Source of the DNA: an uncultured Alistipes sp.
GTDB lineage: Bacteria > Bacteroidota > Bacteroidia > Bacteroidales > Rikenellaceae
Reading direction: 5' to 3'
DNA: 64,000 nt
Assembly: GCA_937899895.1 (NCBI GenBank)
Contig: CALBQR010000058.1
Coordinates: forward strand, 1 to 64,000
Shown here: one piece after another, positions 25,398 through 34,989 of the stretch
Numbering within the stretch: position 1 is the first letter of the stretch
How the letters are laid out: each line of letters starts with the position of its first letter
Position numbers and translations under genes: made by a program
The notes under the pieces: model-generated
What the model was told of the DNA's origin: nothing
The model's input: only the letters and a program-made list of their open reading frames with translations
Databases searched by the model: none

Positions 25398-26900
25398 ATG
25401 TCTCCGATTTCCGTAATCATTACAGTATTGGCATACATTGCAGTACTGTTTTTAGTTGCTTGGTGGTCGGGTCGCAAGGCCGATAACGCAAGCTTCTTTA
25501 CTGGTGCTCGTAAAACACCGTGGTACATCGCTGCATTTGCAATGGTTGGTGCCGCAATTTCGGGCGTAACATTTATCTCTGTACCCGGCTCGGTTGCTGC
25601 TGACGGTTTCTCGTATATGCAGATGGTGTTGGGCTTCTTCGTGGGTAACCTGATCATCGCTTTCGTGCTGATCCCGTTGTTCTACAAGATGAATGTGGTG
25701 TCGCTCTATGAGTACCTTGATACTCGTTTCGGCGTATTGTCGCACAAGACAGGTGCTTGGTTCTTCTTCATTAGTAAGATGTTGGGTGCTGCGTTGCGTG
25801 CATACGTTGTTTGCGCAGTGTTGCAGTTGCTCGTTTTTGACCAGTACAATATGCCCTTCGTTTTGAACGCAGCGATTATGATGTTGCTCGTTTGGCTCTA
25901 CACTCGTCAGGGTGGTGTGAAGTCAATCGTGTGGACCGATACGTTGAAGACCTTCTGCTTGATTGGTAGCGTTGTTCTCTGCATCGTGTTCGTAATGCGC
26001 GACCTCGGTCTGTCGTTTGGTGAGATGACTGCGCAGGTTGCAAGCCACGACTACTCGAAGATGTTCTTCTTGGATGATGTGAGCGATAGCCGCTATTTCT
26101 GGAAGAAGTTCGTTGCAGGTATCTTTATGGTGATCGCAATGACGGGTCTGGATCAGGATATGATGCAGCGTACGTTGAGCTGTAAGGACTATAAGGATTC
26201 GCAGAAGAACCTGATTGTATCGATTTTGATGCAGTTGGTTGTAATCTTCTTGTTCCTCGTTCTGGGTGTTCTGTTGTTTATGTTCCTCTCGCGTGAGAAC
26301 GTAGTAGCAGGTGCAGAGGGCTTATTCCCGATGGTAAATGCAGCCGGTGAGACAGTGATCAACAAGAGCGACCAGGTATTCTCGTTCGTGGCAGTTAATG
26401 GTGGCTTCCCCGCTATCGTTGGTATTCTGTTTGTGTTGGGTCTGATCTCTTCGACCTACTCGGCAGCAGGCTCGGCTATGACCGCGCTGACCACCTCGTT
26501 CACGGTGGATATCCTCGAAGGCCAGAAGCGTTACGACGATGCAAAACTGACGAAGGTTCGTCAGACTGTTCACGTGGCTATGGCAGTTATTATGGGTATT
26601 GCAATTCTTGTATTTGACAAGTGGGGCAACGACTCGGTGATCAACCTTGTGTATAGCGTAGCAAGCTACACTTACGGTCCTATCCTCGGTATGTTTGCTT
26701 TCGGTATTATGTGCAAGAAGCAGGTGAACGATAAGTTTATGCCCGTTGTCGCAATTGCTGCTCCCGTGTTGAGCTTCATAATTCAGAAGTATGCTCCCGT
26801 ATGGTTCAATGGCTACCAGATTGGTTTCGAGTTGTTGATTATCAACGCTGCGATTACGATGATCGGTATGGCTCTGTTGATCCGTCGTGATAAGAAATAA
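25398..26900 (+). CDS. Sodium:solute symporter (SSS family)
   Basis: 500 residues with about 13 membrane segments. Characteristic LeuT-fold SSS features: WWSGRKADNASFFTGARKTPWYIAAFAMVGAAISGVTF at the N-terminus (unwound TM1 region), then YEYLDTRFG, and GLISSTYSAAGSAMTALTTSFTVDI with the Ser residues of the Na2 site. The substrate is not predictable (sialic acid, sugar or amino acid are all possible). The next gene starts 9 bp later and encodes an exported amidase-like protein, so the pair may take up a cell-wall-derived solute (inference). Confidence 0.9.
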   Translation: MSPISVIITVLAYIAVLFLVAWWSGRKADNASFFTGARKTPWYIAAFAMVGAAISGVTFISVPGSVAADGFSYMQMVLGFFVGNLIIAFVLIPLFYKMNVVSLYEYLDTRFGVLSHKTGAWFFFISKMLGAALRAYVVCAVLQLLVFDQYNMPFVLNAAIMMLLVWLYTRQGGVKSIVWTDTLKTFCLIGSVVLCIVFVMRDLGLSFGEMTAQVASHDYSKMFFLDDVSDSRYFWKKFVAGIFMVIAMTGLDQDMMQRTLSCKDYKDSQKNLIVSILMQLVVIFLFLVLGVLLFMFLSRENVVAGAEGLFPMVNAAGETVINKSDQVFSFVAVNGGFPAIVGILFVLGLISSTYSAAGSAMTALTTSFTVDILEGQKRYDDAKLTKVRQTVHVAMAVIMGIAILVFDKWGNDSVINLVYSVASYTYGPILGMFAFGIMCKKQVNDKFMPVVAIAAPVLSFIIQKYAPVWFNGYQIGFELLIINAAITMIGMALLIRRDKK

Positions 26901-26909
26901 TCAATCAGT

Positions 26910-29888
26910 ATGATTAAACGAGTTCTGGCGACGTTGCTGCTATTTGCGGCAGCGTCGCTTGACGTAAATGCTCAAAGTGTTACGTCGAAAAATCGACAGG
27001 ATATTGCCGAGGTACTCAATCGAATTGTGCGCCGCGAAGTGGTTACGGTCAAAGATATTGCGGTCGAGCGCACGGCCGTTAATGGCAAACGATTGACGAT
27101 CTATACTTCGATCGATATGTCTTACTATCCTTTCCGCGAGGATAATATCGAACCTATTTATGATAGTGTGCGCGCGGTATTGCCCGAAAAGTTCGAGGAT
27201 TACGAGATCAGTATCGTAACTGATCGCCATCATATCGAAGATTTCGTGCCGCGTCCGATGCGTAGCGAAGAGGTCGAGGCTGATGAGCGATTTACTAATC
27301 GTTCGGCTCGCCCATTAGTAACGCGTTTGACATCGCCGTCGCAGCCCTCGCGTGGCTTGGTAGGTCGTCATATTGCGATGTGGCAGAGCCACGGCTATAT
27401 GTTCGATAACGGCAGTGCCGAGTGGGGTTGGCAACGTGCGCGTTTGTGGCAGACGGTCGAGGATCTTTATACGCAGAGTTACGTGGTGCCCTATCTGGTG
27501 CCTATGCTTGAAAATGCAGGTGCTAATGTGATGTTACCGCGTGAGCGTGATGTCCAGAAGGCCGAAGTGATCGTCGATAATGATGTGCGAACGGAGTCTG
27601 TCTATGATGAATATACGGGTGATTGTACGTGGTATACAGGTGCCAAGCGTGGTTTTGCTGCTCGTCGTGATGTCTATACCGAGGGCCAGAATCCCTTTGC
27701 CGAGGGCTCGTATCGTGCTTCGGAGTGCGTCAAGGCGGGGGCAGATGAGAGTCGTGTCGTATGGACTCCTGCGATCCCCGCGGAGGGTGAATACGCTGTC
27801 TATGTGTCGTATAAAAGCGAACGCAATAGTGCTGATGATGCGCTCTATACGGTACATCATTTGGGCGGTGCGACCGAGTTTGCAGTCAATCAGCAGATGG
27901 GTGGTGGTACGTGGATCTATCTCGGAACGTTCCGCTTTGCCGAGGGCGTAAATGAGGTGTCTGGCTCGGTGTCGTTGAGTAATCGCTCGGCACACGGACA
28001 TCGTAAGGTCGTAACGGCCGATGCGGTTAAATTTGGTGGCGGTATGGGTAACATTGCCCGTGTCCCTGTCGAAGGCAAACGTAATCCCGAATTGGAGTAT
28101 GAACACACGACGAGTGGTGCGCCGCGATTTGTCGAGGGTGCCCGTTATTGGTTGCAGTGGGCTGGTTTCCCGGAGAAGGTTTATAACCTCCGCGAGAATG
28201 CCGATGACTATCGCGATGACTATATGTCGCGTGCCCATTGGGTCAATTATGTGATGGGCGGCTCGGAGCGGGCAAAGGATAGTACGGGACTTGCCGTACC
28301 GCTTGATATGGCATTTGCATTTCACTCTGACGCAGGCATTAAGGAGGATTCGATTGTCGGCACATTGGGTATCTTCTATACCCGCGAAAATGGTGGTCGA
28401 TACGATGGTGGAGCATCGCGATATTTGGCGCGAGATCTGACCGATATGGTGCTGACGGAAATTTGTCGCGATGTGCGAGCATTGCACGCGCCCGAATGGA
28501 ATCGACGCGGTTTGTGGAATCGCTCTTATTATGAGGCTCGTGTTCCGAGCGTGCCGACGATGTTGTTGGAACTATTGTCGCACCAGAATTTCAACGATAT
28601 GCGCTATGGTCTTGATCCGCGATTCCGCTTTACGGTGAGCCGTGCGATTTATAAGGGTATTTTGCGCTATCTGTCGTTCCAATATGATCAGCCGTATGTC
28701 GTACAACCGCTTCCCGTCGAGGCGTTTGCAGCGCAATTGACCGATGAGGGGGTGCGCTTGACGTGGCAACCGCAGATTGACTCACTCGAACCTACGGCAA
28801 AGCCTGACCGTTATATCGTCTATGCGCGTGTGGCCAATGGCGGCTTTGATAATGGCCGTGTGGTCGAGGGTGCGGAGTGCGTGTTGCCGTTACCTGCGGA
28901 TACGATTATGAGCTATCGCATTACGGCAGTAAATGATGGTGGTGAGAGTTTCCCGTCGGAGACGCTGTCAGTTTGTCGAGTGTCGGATGCGAAGGGAATA
29001 GTCTTGGTTGTTAATGGTTTTGATCGTGTAAGTGCCCCCGTAAGCTATCGCGATGAGGGTACGGCAGGATTCCTGAATCATATTGATGGAGGTGTCGCCG
29101 ATCGTCGCGATATTAGCTTTATCGGTGCGCAGCGAGGTTTCTTGCGCTCGACAACTTATGACAATAACTACGAGGAGTGCCTTGGATCGTGTTATAGCGA
29201 TTACGCCTTTGAGGTGCTGGCGGGTAATACGTTCGACTATGCAAAATTGCACGGTGAGTCAATCATTAAGGCGGGCTATTCAGTCTGCTCGGCGTCGGCT
29301 GCGGCTGTGGAGCGTGGCGCAGTAACATTGGCGGATTATCCGACCGTTGATCTGATCCTCGGCAAGCAACATTCAACCGTTATGGGCGAGGGTGCGAGTG
29401 GAGTGGCGTTCCGCACATTTACGCCTGCAATGCAGTTGGCAGTGCGCCATTTTACATCGCAGGGCGGACGAATATTTGTGAGCGGCAGCTACGTTGCGAC
29501 CGATCTTTGGAATGGCGTTGGTGCAACGAGTGATGGACAGAAATTTGCTCGCGAGGTGTTGCACTATCGTTTGCAGGGCGGTCGTGCGACAACGCGCGGT
29601 GCAGCAATCGTAAAGCGTTCGCAAGTAAAATTATCGGCAGCAACCTATCGCTTTAATACAGAACTGAATGACGAGTGTTATGCAGTCGAGTCGCCCGATG
29701 CAATTTTGCCGGCCGATAAGCAGTCGTTTGTTGTGATGCAGTATCCCGATTGCGGTCTTTCGGCGGCTGTGGGTTACAAGGGTGATTACCGTTCGTTGGT
29801 TGTGGGTTTCCCGTTTGAAACGATCACCGATACCGAGTCGCGCGATCGATTGATGAACGAGGTGCTTACGTTCTTGAATGAAAAATAG
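26910..29888 (+). CDS. Large exported N-acetylmuramoyl-L-alanine amidase-like protein with golvesin-like and fibronectin III domains
   Basis: 992 residues with a signal peptide ending near DVNAQS. An Amidase_3-like domain seems split: its N-terminal part (GRHIAMWQSHG, then LVPMLENAGANVMLPRERD, about residues 150-215) is followed by a golvesin C-terminal-like beta domain (about 265-390), after which the amidase resumes with AFHSDAG and the PTMLLELLSHQNFND helix region (about 470-590). Then comes a fibronectin III-like domain (about 610-690) and a C-terminal alpha/beta region of about 300 residues. Proteins of this type are often labelled xanthan lyase in Bacteroides; a peptidoglycan amidase role fits better here. 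Metal ligands His, Glu, His appear present. Confidence 0.75.
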   Translation: MIKRVLATLLLFAAASLDVNAQSVTSKNRQDIAEVLNRIVRREVVTVKDIAVERTAVNGKRLTIYTSIDMSYYPFREDNIEPIYDSVRAVLPEKFEDYEISIVTDRHHIEDFVPRPMRSEEVEADERFTNRSARPLVTRLTSPSQPSRGLVGRHIAMWQSHGYMFDNGSAEWGWQRARLWQTVEDLYTQSYVVPYLVPMLENAGANVMLPRERDVQKAEVIVDNDVRTESVYDEYTGDCTWYTGAKRGFAARRDVYTEGQNPFAEGSYRASECVKAGADESRVVWTPAIPAEGEYAVYVSYKSERNSADDALYTVHHLGGATEFAVNQQMGGGTWIYLGTFRFAEGVNEVSGSVSLSNRSAHGHRKVVTADAVKFGGGMGNIARVPVEGKRNPELEYEHTTSGAPRFVEGARYWLQWAGFPEKVYNLRENADDYRDDYMSRAHWVNYVMGGSERAKDSTGLAVPLDMAFAFHSDAGIKEDSIVGTLGIFYTRENGGRYDGGASRYLARDLTDMVLTEICRDVRALHAPEWNRRGLWNRSYYEARVPSVPTMLLELLSHQNFNDMRYGLDPRFRFTVSRAIYKGILRYLSFQYDQPYVVQPLPVEAFAAQLTDEGVRLTWQPQIDSLEPTAKPDRYIVYARVANGGFDNGRVVEGAECVLPLPADTIMSYRITAVNDGGESFPSETLSVCRVSDAKGIVLVVNGFDRVSAPVSYRDEGTAGFLNHIDGGVADRRDISFIGAQRGFLRSTTYDNNYEECLGSCYSDYAFEVLAGNTFDYAKLHGESIIKAGYSVCSASAAAVERGAVTLADYPTVDLILGKQHSTVMGEGASGVAFRTFTPAMQLAVRHFTSQGGRIFVSGSYVATDLWNGVGATSDGQKFAREVLHYRLQGGRATTRGAAIVKRSQVKLSAATYRFNTELNDECYAVESPDAILPADKQSFVVMQYPDCGLSAAVGYKGDYRSLVVGFPFETITDTESRDRLMNEVLTFLNEK

Positions 29889-29948
29889 AGGCCGATAGAC
29901 AATTAAAGAGTTGGTCCTTTCGATTGATAAGAATAACTCTATAAAAGC

Positions 29949-29985
29949 AAACGCCCCGAACCGTTGCAGTTCGGGGCGTTTCTTG
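29949..29985. terminator. Bidirectional terminator
   Basis: 13-bp perfect stem AAACGCCCCGAAC (29949-29961) / GTTCGGGGCGTTT (29969-29981) between convergent genes. Confidence 0.9.
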
Positions 29986-30001
29986 TTTACAAATGGTTTG
30001 A

Positions 30002-30763
30002 CTACAAACCAACCGAACGGCGCTTGTACTCTTCGATGCAAGCATCCAGACGCTCGTGAGCGGTGGTGTCGCCCGGTACATTGTGCGAGGGGTGGATGTA
30101 GAGCTTAACGCCGCGCTCCTCCAAAATCTCGGCAACGGTGCAGATGGTCATCCAAACCGTAGTTACCGAAGCCATAGTCGACAGAGGGCCAACCTTGTCC
30201 TGGTGCTTCTTCAACTGAACCGACGCATCGACAATCGGGCAGCAGGTATCAACTACGTAATCCGCAATCTGGAACAGGTTTTTGCCGCACGAATGGCGAG
30301 GAACCTTGTTGCCGGTCTCGGCTGCCGAGCCGAATACGATAACCTTCATACCACGCTTCTTTGCCTCCAAAGCAACGTCGATATTAACGGCATTGATACC
30401 GGTATGCGAGAAGATCCAGACAACATCTTTCTCGTCAAAGTTCCAGCTCTTCATAATAGCTTGACCGTAACCCTCGGCACGCTCCAACCACAAGAACTGA
30501 TGGATACCCATCTCACCGGTGATATGCGTAAAGAAGGTCAAAGGAATCTCGCACAGAGGGTGGAAACCTACGAAACCACCAATACGGGGATACATCTCCT
30601 CGATAGGCAGATTGGCGTGGCCACAACCAAATGTATGTACCCAGCGACCAGCCTCGATAGTATCGGCCATAACCTTGGCAACCTCCTTGATCTTTTCCAT
30701 CTGCGTAGCCTCGATCTTATCCATCACAGCTTGCGCATTCTTTTTCCATTCGTTTGCTAACAT
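30002..30763 (-). CDS. SIS-domain sugar-phosphate isomerase-like protein (UPF0309 type)
   Basis: 253 residues. SIS-fold features: HTFGCGHANLP (phosphosugar-binding loop), FSHTGINAVNIDVALEAKKRG and VIVFGSA, resembling the UPF0309/sugar isomerase group related to MurNAc-6-P etherase and GmhA. Third gene of an operon with a ROK kinase and MFS transporter (47 bp downstream of the latter), pointing to import, phosphorylation and isomerisation of an amino sugar or similar; the exact sugar is unknown. Confidence 0.85.
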   Translation of the reverse strand: MLANEWKKNAQAVMDKIEATQMEKIKEVAKVMADTIEAGRWVHTFGCGHANLPIEEMYPRIGGFVGFHPLCEIPLTFFTHITGEMGIHQFLWLERAEGYGQAIMKSWNFDEKDVVWIFSHTGINAVNIDVALEAKKRGMKVIVFGSAAETGNKVPRHSCGKNLFQIADYVVDTCCPIVDASVQLKKHQDKVGPLSTMASVTTVWMTICTVAEILEERGVKLYIHPSHNVPGDTTAHERLDACIEEYKRRSVGL

Positions 30764-30809
30764 TGTTTTGTAACTATTTATTAATTAAACATTTGTTGGT
30801 TATTCTGAA

Positions 30810-31958
30810 TTATTTGTTCATCTTTTTAGCAACTGATGCAGCGATCGGAACCAATACCATAATTGCAACCAATGCCAAAATCAGCAGGATAGGCAACATT
30901 TGATAATTGCCGGCATCGAAAGCCACACCCGTAAGTTTGTTGAGTGCCGATTGACCGCAGAGAGCGATAAACAGAGCGATTGAGAAGGCTGTGCCCGACA
31001 ATTCGCGGAAAGCTCCACCGATGAAGTTCAGCACTACGGGGAATGTTGCTCCAACGCCGAAGCCAATCATTACCATTGCCCCATAAACAATAGCCACATT
31101 GCTGCTGCACAAGTAGAGCAGTATCACTCCGATCAATGCGACCGAAAGGTAGATATAAAGCGTTGTGAGATCTTTCAGACGCTTCATAATTGCGCCCAAT
31201 GGCAGACGACCTGCCATCATACCTAATGTAAACCAAGTCATCGAGAGGGTAGCCGTAGCGGCATCCATACCTGCCGACTTGTCAAGGAACGATACAGTAA
31301 AGCTGCCACTTGCACCCTCGAAACCGCTCTGGAAGAAGAGCACGAATGCAAATGCCAGCAGTGCGGGATATTTCAACAATCCGAGAGTTTTGCCCAACGA
31401 TACATTTTCCTGTGGCTTGGCCTGCGGGAATGAGATGCAGCAGAAGAATATGATAAATGCAACCATTACGATCGAAACGGCATTCAGCGGAATACGATAT
31501 TCGGGAATGAAGTAGTTGAGCAGAGTCCAGAGCATTGCACCGATGCAGTAGAATGCACCTAACACGCCTAAACGACCACCGCGTTTATCGTCGTCATAGA
31601 TATCGGAAACAAGAGCGTTGGTCTCGCCATTGAGAATACCACCGCCAAAACCGAGCAGGAAGATCGAGGTGTGAAGCAGACCGATCTCGTTGAAATTAGC
31701 CAGACCCTGAATACCTGCCAGAGCCATTACCGAGCCGAGAATAAGCAGCCATTTATAACCGAACTTATCGACAATCGGGCCGAATAGAATTGTGCCGATA
31801 ATGATACCGATTGACATTGTCGAGGGGAGAGCGTTGGCTCCTGCCACACTCTCGTTCAGCGGACCGAGGATTGGCGCGAGCGACAACATCGTAACTCCAA
31901 AAAATGCCATTCCTGCGCACGCTGCAACAAAAACGGATGAGGTTGAGTAGTTTTTCAT
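30810..31958 (-). CDS. MFS transporter, sugar type
   Basis: 382 residues from ATG 31958 (MKNYSTSSVFVAACAGMAFFG), 12 predicted membrane segments, typical MFS loop GPIVDKFGYKWLL after TM2. The long upstream extension of the frame overlaps the ROK gene and is not used. Lies 29 bp after the ROK kinase and 47 bp before the SIS gene, so it presumably imports the operon's sugar across the inner membrane. Confidence 0.88.
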   Translation of the reverse strand: MKNYSTSSVFVAACAGMAFFGVTMLSLAPILGPLNESVAGANALPSTMSIGIIIGTILFGPIVDKFGYKWLLILGSVMALAGIQGLANFNEIGLLHTSIFLLGFGGGILNGETNALVSDIYDDDKRGGRLGVLGAFYCIGAMLWTLLNYFIPEYRIPLNAVSIVMVAFIIFFCCISFPQAKPQENVSLGKTLGLLKYPALLAFAFVLFFQSGFEGASGSFTVSFLDKSAGMDAATATLSMTWFTLGMMAGRLPLGAIMKRLKDLTTLYIYLSVALIGVILLYLCSSNVAIVYGAMVMIGFGVGATFPVVLNFIGGAFRELSGTAFSIALFIALCGQSALNKLTGVAFDAGNYQMLPILLILALVAIMVLVPIAASVAKKMNK

Positions 31959-31987
31959 AGGTCGAAATCCTTTATTGCTTATTTGTA

Positions 31988-32953
31988 TTAGTCGTTGGGA
32001 TTGATGGCGCGGATAGCCATATATGTCGCACCGAGCAGAGCTGCCTCGCCATCTACCTCCGAGGCGCAGAACTGAACATCCTTCATCGAGATCGGCTGAC
32101 CCCATTTGCAGGCCTCGTTATAGATGCGGGGGATAAATTGAGCCGCAGGACCGAATACTCCGCCGCCGAAGATGATCTTTTCGGGATTGAACAGACTGAC
32201 GAGGTTAGCTGCACCCATTCCCCACATTTCAACGGCTTTATCCAAAACTTTGGTTGCAATCGGATCGCCATTTGCGTATGCGGCAAATACATCGTGCGAG
32301 GTGATCTCCTCGATAGGCTTTGATGAGAGTGCGCCATTGTAATTATATTTGCCTGCGCAACGTAATTCACGATGAGCCTGCGTAGCGATACCGTTACCCG
32401 AAGCGTAGTACTCGAAACAGCCGCAGGGGATATACTCCTCGGTGTAGGGATTTTGCAAAGCCATCCAGCCCGTTGCACCTACAATGTCATTAGCACCGTG
32501 AATAACTCGGCCGTCAAGCATAATACCTGCGCCGATCCCCGTTCCGACTGCCAGATAGATTGCGTTCTCGCAGCCGCGTGCTGCGCCCTTCCAGATTTCT
32601 CCCAGAATGTAGCAGGTGCGATCGCTCTCGACGCAAACCGTTAAGTCCGAACGATTCAATCCGTCTTTGATTCGTTGTTTGAGAGGGAAATTGTCCCAGC
32701 CGGGGATATTCGGAGCCCAAACCGTATCTTTTTTTGAATATACGATGCCGGGAACGCAGATGCCAACAGCCTCGATTATTTGATCGGGATTGTTGCTGAT
32801 AAGCGTATTGATGACCTCGACAACGAGCTGTCCGACTGCTTCGCCCTCTGCGCCGTTGAGAAGTTTGACCTCTTTGGAGAACATCGTGCCAGATTGATCG
32901 TAAAGAGCCGCTGCTACTTTTGTTCCGCCAAGATCGACACCTATTATTGCCAT
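31988..32953 (-). CDS. ROK family sugar kinase
   Basis: 321 residues. Phosphate-binding GVDLGGTKVAAALYD at residues 4-18, and AVGTGIGAG for the second motif. The ROK zinc motif is reduced: PCGCFEYYASG keeps the final GCxE but not the usual full four-ligand Cys/His set. Family kinases act on glucose, GlcNAc, ManNAc or fructose. First gene of the ROK-MFS-SIS operon, with its own promoter upstream. Confidence 0.9.
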   Translation of the reverse strand: MAIIGVDLGGTKVAAALYDQSGTMFSKEVKLLNGAEGEAVGQLVVEVINTLISNNPDQIIEAVGICVPGIVYSKKDTVWAPNIPGWDNFPLKQRIKDGLNRSDLTVCVESDRTCYILGEIWKGAARGCENAIYLAVGTGIGAGIMLDGRVIHGANDIVGATGWMALQNPYTEEYIPCGCFEYYASGNGIATQAHRELRCAGKYNYNGALSSKPIEEITSHDVFAAYANGDPIATKVLDKAVEMWGMGAANLVSLFNPEKIIFGGGVFGPAAQFIPRIYNEACKWGQPISMKDVQFCASEVDGEAALLGATYMAIRAINPND

Positions 32954-33002
32954 AGTTGTAGTAGTTTAGTGAATGACTGAATTCTGCTGAATAGAGAATA
33001 GA

Positions 33003-33034
33003 CAAAGTTAAATTTTTTTTAGTTTAGTAGCAAT
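33003..33034 (-). promoter_or_regulatory. Promoter of the ROK-MFS-SIS operon
   Basis: Minus-strand TAACTTTG (33010-33003) with ATTG (33034-33031) 20 bp upstream. Confidence 0.65.
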
Positions 33035-33074
33035 AATATGAGGCTACTTTTTTGTGCTTTTACGTATTTTAGCC

Positions 33075-33114
33075 TATTAAAAAAGCTCGCTGGAAGTGAT
33101 TCAGACGAGCTTTT
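33075..33114 (-). terminator. Terminator of the PepSY-like gene
   Basis: AAAAGCTCG (33081-33089) / CGAGCTTTT (33106-33114); T-run on the minus strand. Confidence 0.85.
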
Positions 33115-33172
33115 GGGGTTGATTTATCAACTTTTTTATGTTAATGCCCCGATCCGGGCTTGTGATTGGCGG

Positions 33173-33616
33173 TTAATCATCCCAACCTATAAACCGAAAC
33201 GAGCGATCAAAGCGTAGTTGCAAACCGTTGTTGAGTTTGACCTCATAGGTTTTACGCTCGCGCTCGATTTTAACCACATTAAGATTGGGGTGATGCTGTT
33301 TGACGTAGTCGGCAATAGGTGCGGGAATCAACGGTGCCGGTATGGCTGAATATCGCATCGAAACCTCTCGCCACTCTCCGTTACGCATAAATTCGATCTT
33401 TGTTCCGCTGACTAAAACGACCTCATAAGAGACGTCTAAAATGTCGCGTTCCATTTTTGCGTATGATACACGATCGCCCTTAAAGGTATTGTTGATAAAT
33501 TGTTGCGCCTTTTGTGGCAGGTCGTTGAAGGGGATAGGTCGATCGTTGTCGGCCTTGACGCTGTTTATTGTGGCAAATGCCATTAAAAGAGAGATAAGTA
33601 GTGTGCGTATTTTCAT
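33173..33616 (-). CDS. Exported PepSY-like domain protein
   Basis: 147 residues with a signal peptide (MKIRTLLISLLMAFATINSVKA). The mature part has two PepSY-like repeats (DVSYEVVLVSGTKIEFMRNGEW and KTYEVKLNNGLQLRFDRSF), the pattern of the Bacteroidetes PepSY-like/DUF2874 proteins. It lies 78 bp downstream of a histidine kinase gene in the same orientation and has its own candidate -7 box, TACCTTTG (33655-33648). Such proteins commonly accompany two-component systems and may be the regulated periplasmic output; that link is inference. Confidence 0.82.
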   Translation of the reverse strand: MKIRTLLISLLMAFATINSVKADNDRPIPFNDLPQKAQQFINNTFKGDRVSYAKMERDILDVSYEVVLVSGTKIEFMRNGEWREVSMRYSAIPAPLIPAPIADYVKQHHPNLNVVKIERERKTYEVKLNNGLQLRFDRSFRFIGWDD

Positions 33617-33694
33617 CTCTATTTCTGTTTAAGTTGTTATTGTAGTACAAAGGTAGAGCCACATTCTGAAAGGAATTTGAAATGCTCTATATTT

Positions 33695-34975
33695 TTATCT
33701 TTTTTCGGGGCGGCGTACTGTAAAAATGTGTATTCCGTTCTCAAATCTGTATTCGATACCCAGCGAATAGTAATCGCCAATGGCCTTAACCAGAGCCAAC
33801 CCCAAACCTGTTGAACCTTCGTGTTGCGAAGCGCGATAGAAGCGGTTGAAAATACGCTCCGAATCAAGCGGAGCAGTGCCCTGATTACTAATTTCCAGAC
33901 GATCGTATGTGATCGAGATATTGATCTCGCCGCTTTTCGGAGAGTGAATATAGGCATTGCGGATCAGATTTCCGATCAGCGTAATTGCCAATGTATTATT
34001 CATCTCAACTACAAGCGAATCAGCTCCATTGATATTGCACTTGATATTTCGCTCCTCATAGATCTCGCCATAAAGTTCAACATCGCGGCGAATCAATGCG
34101 GCAATATCCACGTCGCTAACTTCGGGGAACTGCCCATTGTCAATCTTTGTTAGCAGAAGCAATGTCTTATTTAGCTTGATGATATGCGACAGTGAGTGGT
34201 TGATCCCTACGAGTTGCTCTAACTGCTCCTCGTCGGGGTTGGTGTTGTCTATGATCCAATCAATGCGATTACCGATAACGGCCAACGGAGTTTGTAACTC
34301 GTGCGAGGCATTTCCGATAAAACTCTTTTGCTGTTCAAATAGGTGCTCCGAACGCTCAACGGCCCTCTGTGCCGCCTCGTTCAGACGACGAAATTCGGGT
34401 ATCGTCGTATCGTTGGGCACGGGTTCGTGCTTTCGGCCGGGAGTGTAACGATCGAGCCACTGCAACAGATCGAACATCGGTCGCATATTTCTGCGTAGCA
34501 CAAGTAATGAGATCAATATGACCGTAACGATCAGTGCCAAATAGATAATGACGAGCCATTGCAGAATCGCTGCGCTCAACTCATCGCGCTCGAAAGATGG
34601 AGTGGCAACGCGCAACTCATAGAGTTGGCCATTGGCATCCTCGAATATGGTTGCCAATTCGCGAGCCGGCTCATACTCCTCTCGTTCGGGGATATAGACC
34701 TCGATATCGCTATATGTTATGCCGTCGTGGGTGGCAGCATATTGGGAGTCGATAGGGGTGATCGAATAGCTGTTATTTGATCCCGAATCGAGCGAAGGTA
34801 GTTGATGATTGGTGAGCATTCTCACGATAATCAGCTCGGAGTATGATTCCAGATTGTCGTCCATCTCATCGTTAATCTCTTCGATCATTGCAAAATAGAA
34901 GAGCACTGCCCAAAGTGTCATTATTGGAACGAGTGCCAACGAGAGGCGCAAGGCTATGCGGGCCAAAAGTTTCAT
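33695..34975 (-). CDS. Sensor histidine kinase
   Basis: 426 residues. Two membrane segments (about 10-30 and 150-180) enclose a periplasmic sensor domain of about 120 residues; then HisKA with H-box ASHELQTPLAV (phospho-His ~225) and HATPase_c with N-box LIGNLIRNAYIHS and GLGLALVKAIG. Partner of the response regulator 14 bp upstream. Signal unknown. Confidence 0.93.
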   Translation of the reverse strand: MKLLARIALRLSLALVPIMTLWAVLFYFAMIEEINDEMDDNLESYSELIIVRMLTNHQLPSLDSGSNNSYSITPIDSQYAATHDGITYSDIEVYIPEREEYEPARELATIFEDANGQLYELRVATPSFERDELSAAILQWLVIIYLALIVTVILISLLVLRRNMRPMFDLLQWLDRYTPGRKHEPVPNDTTIPEFRRLNEAAQRAVERSEHLFEQQKSFIGNASHELQTPLAVIGNRIDWIIDNTNPDEEQLEQLVGINHSLSHIIKLNKTLLLLTKIDNGQFPEVSDVDIAALIRRDVELYGEIYEERNIKCNINGADSLVVEMNNTLAITLIGNLIRNAYIHSPKSGEINISITYDRLEISNQGTAPLDSERIFNRFYRASQHEGSTGLGLALVKAIGDYYSLGIEYRFENGIHIFTVRRPEKR

Positions 34976-34989
34976 CGTGTATCGTTATA

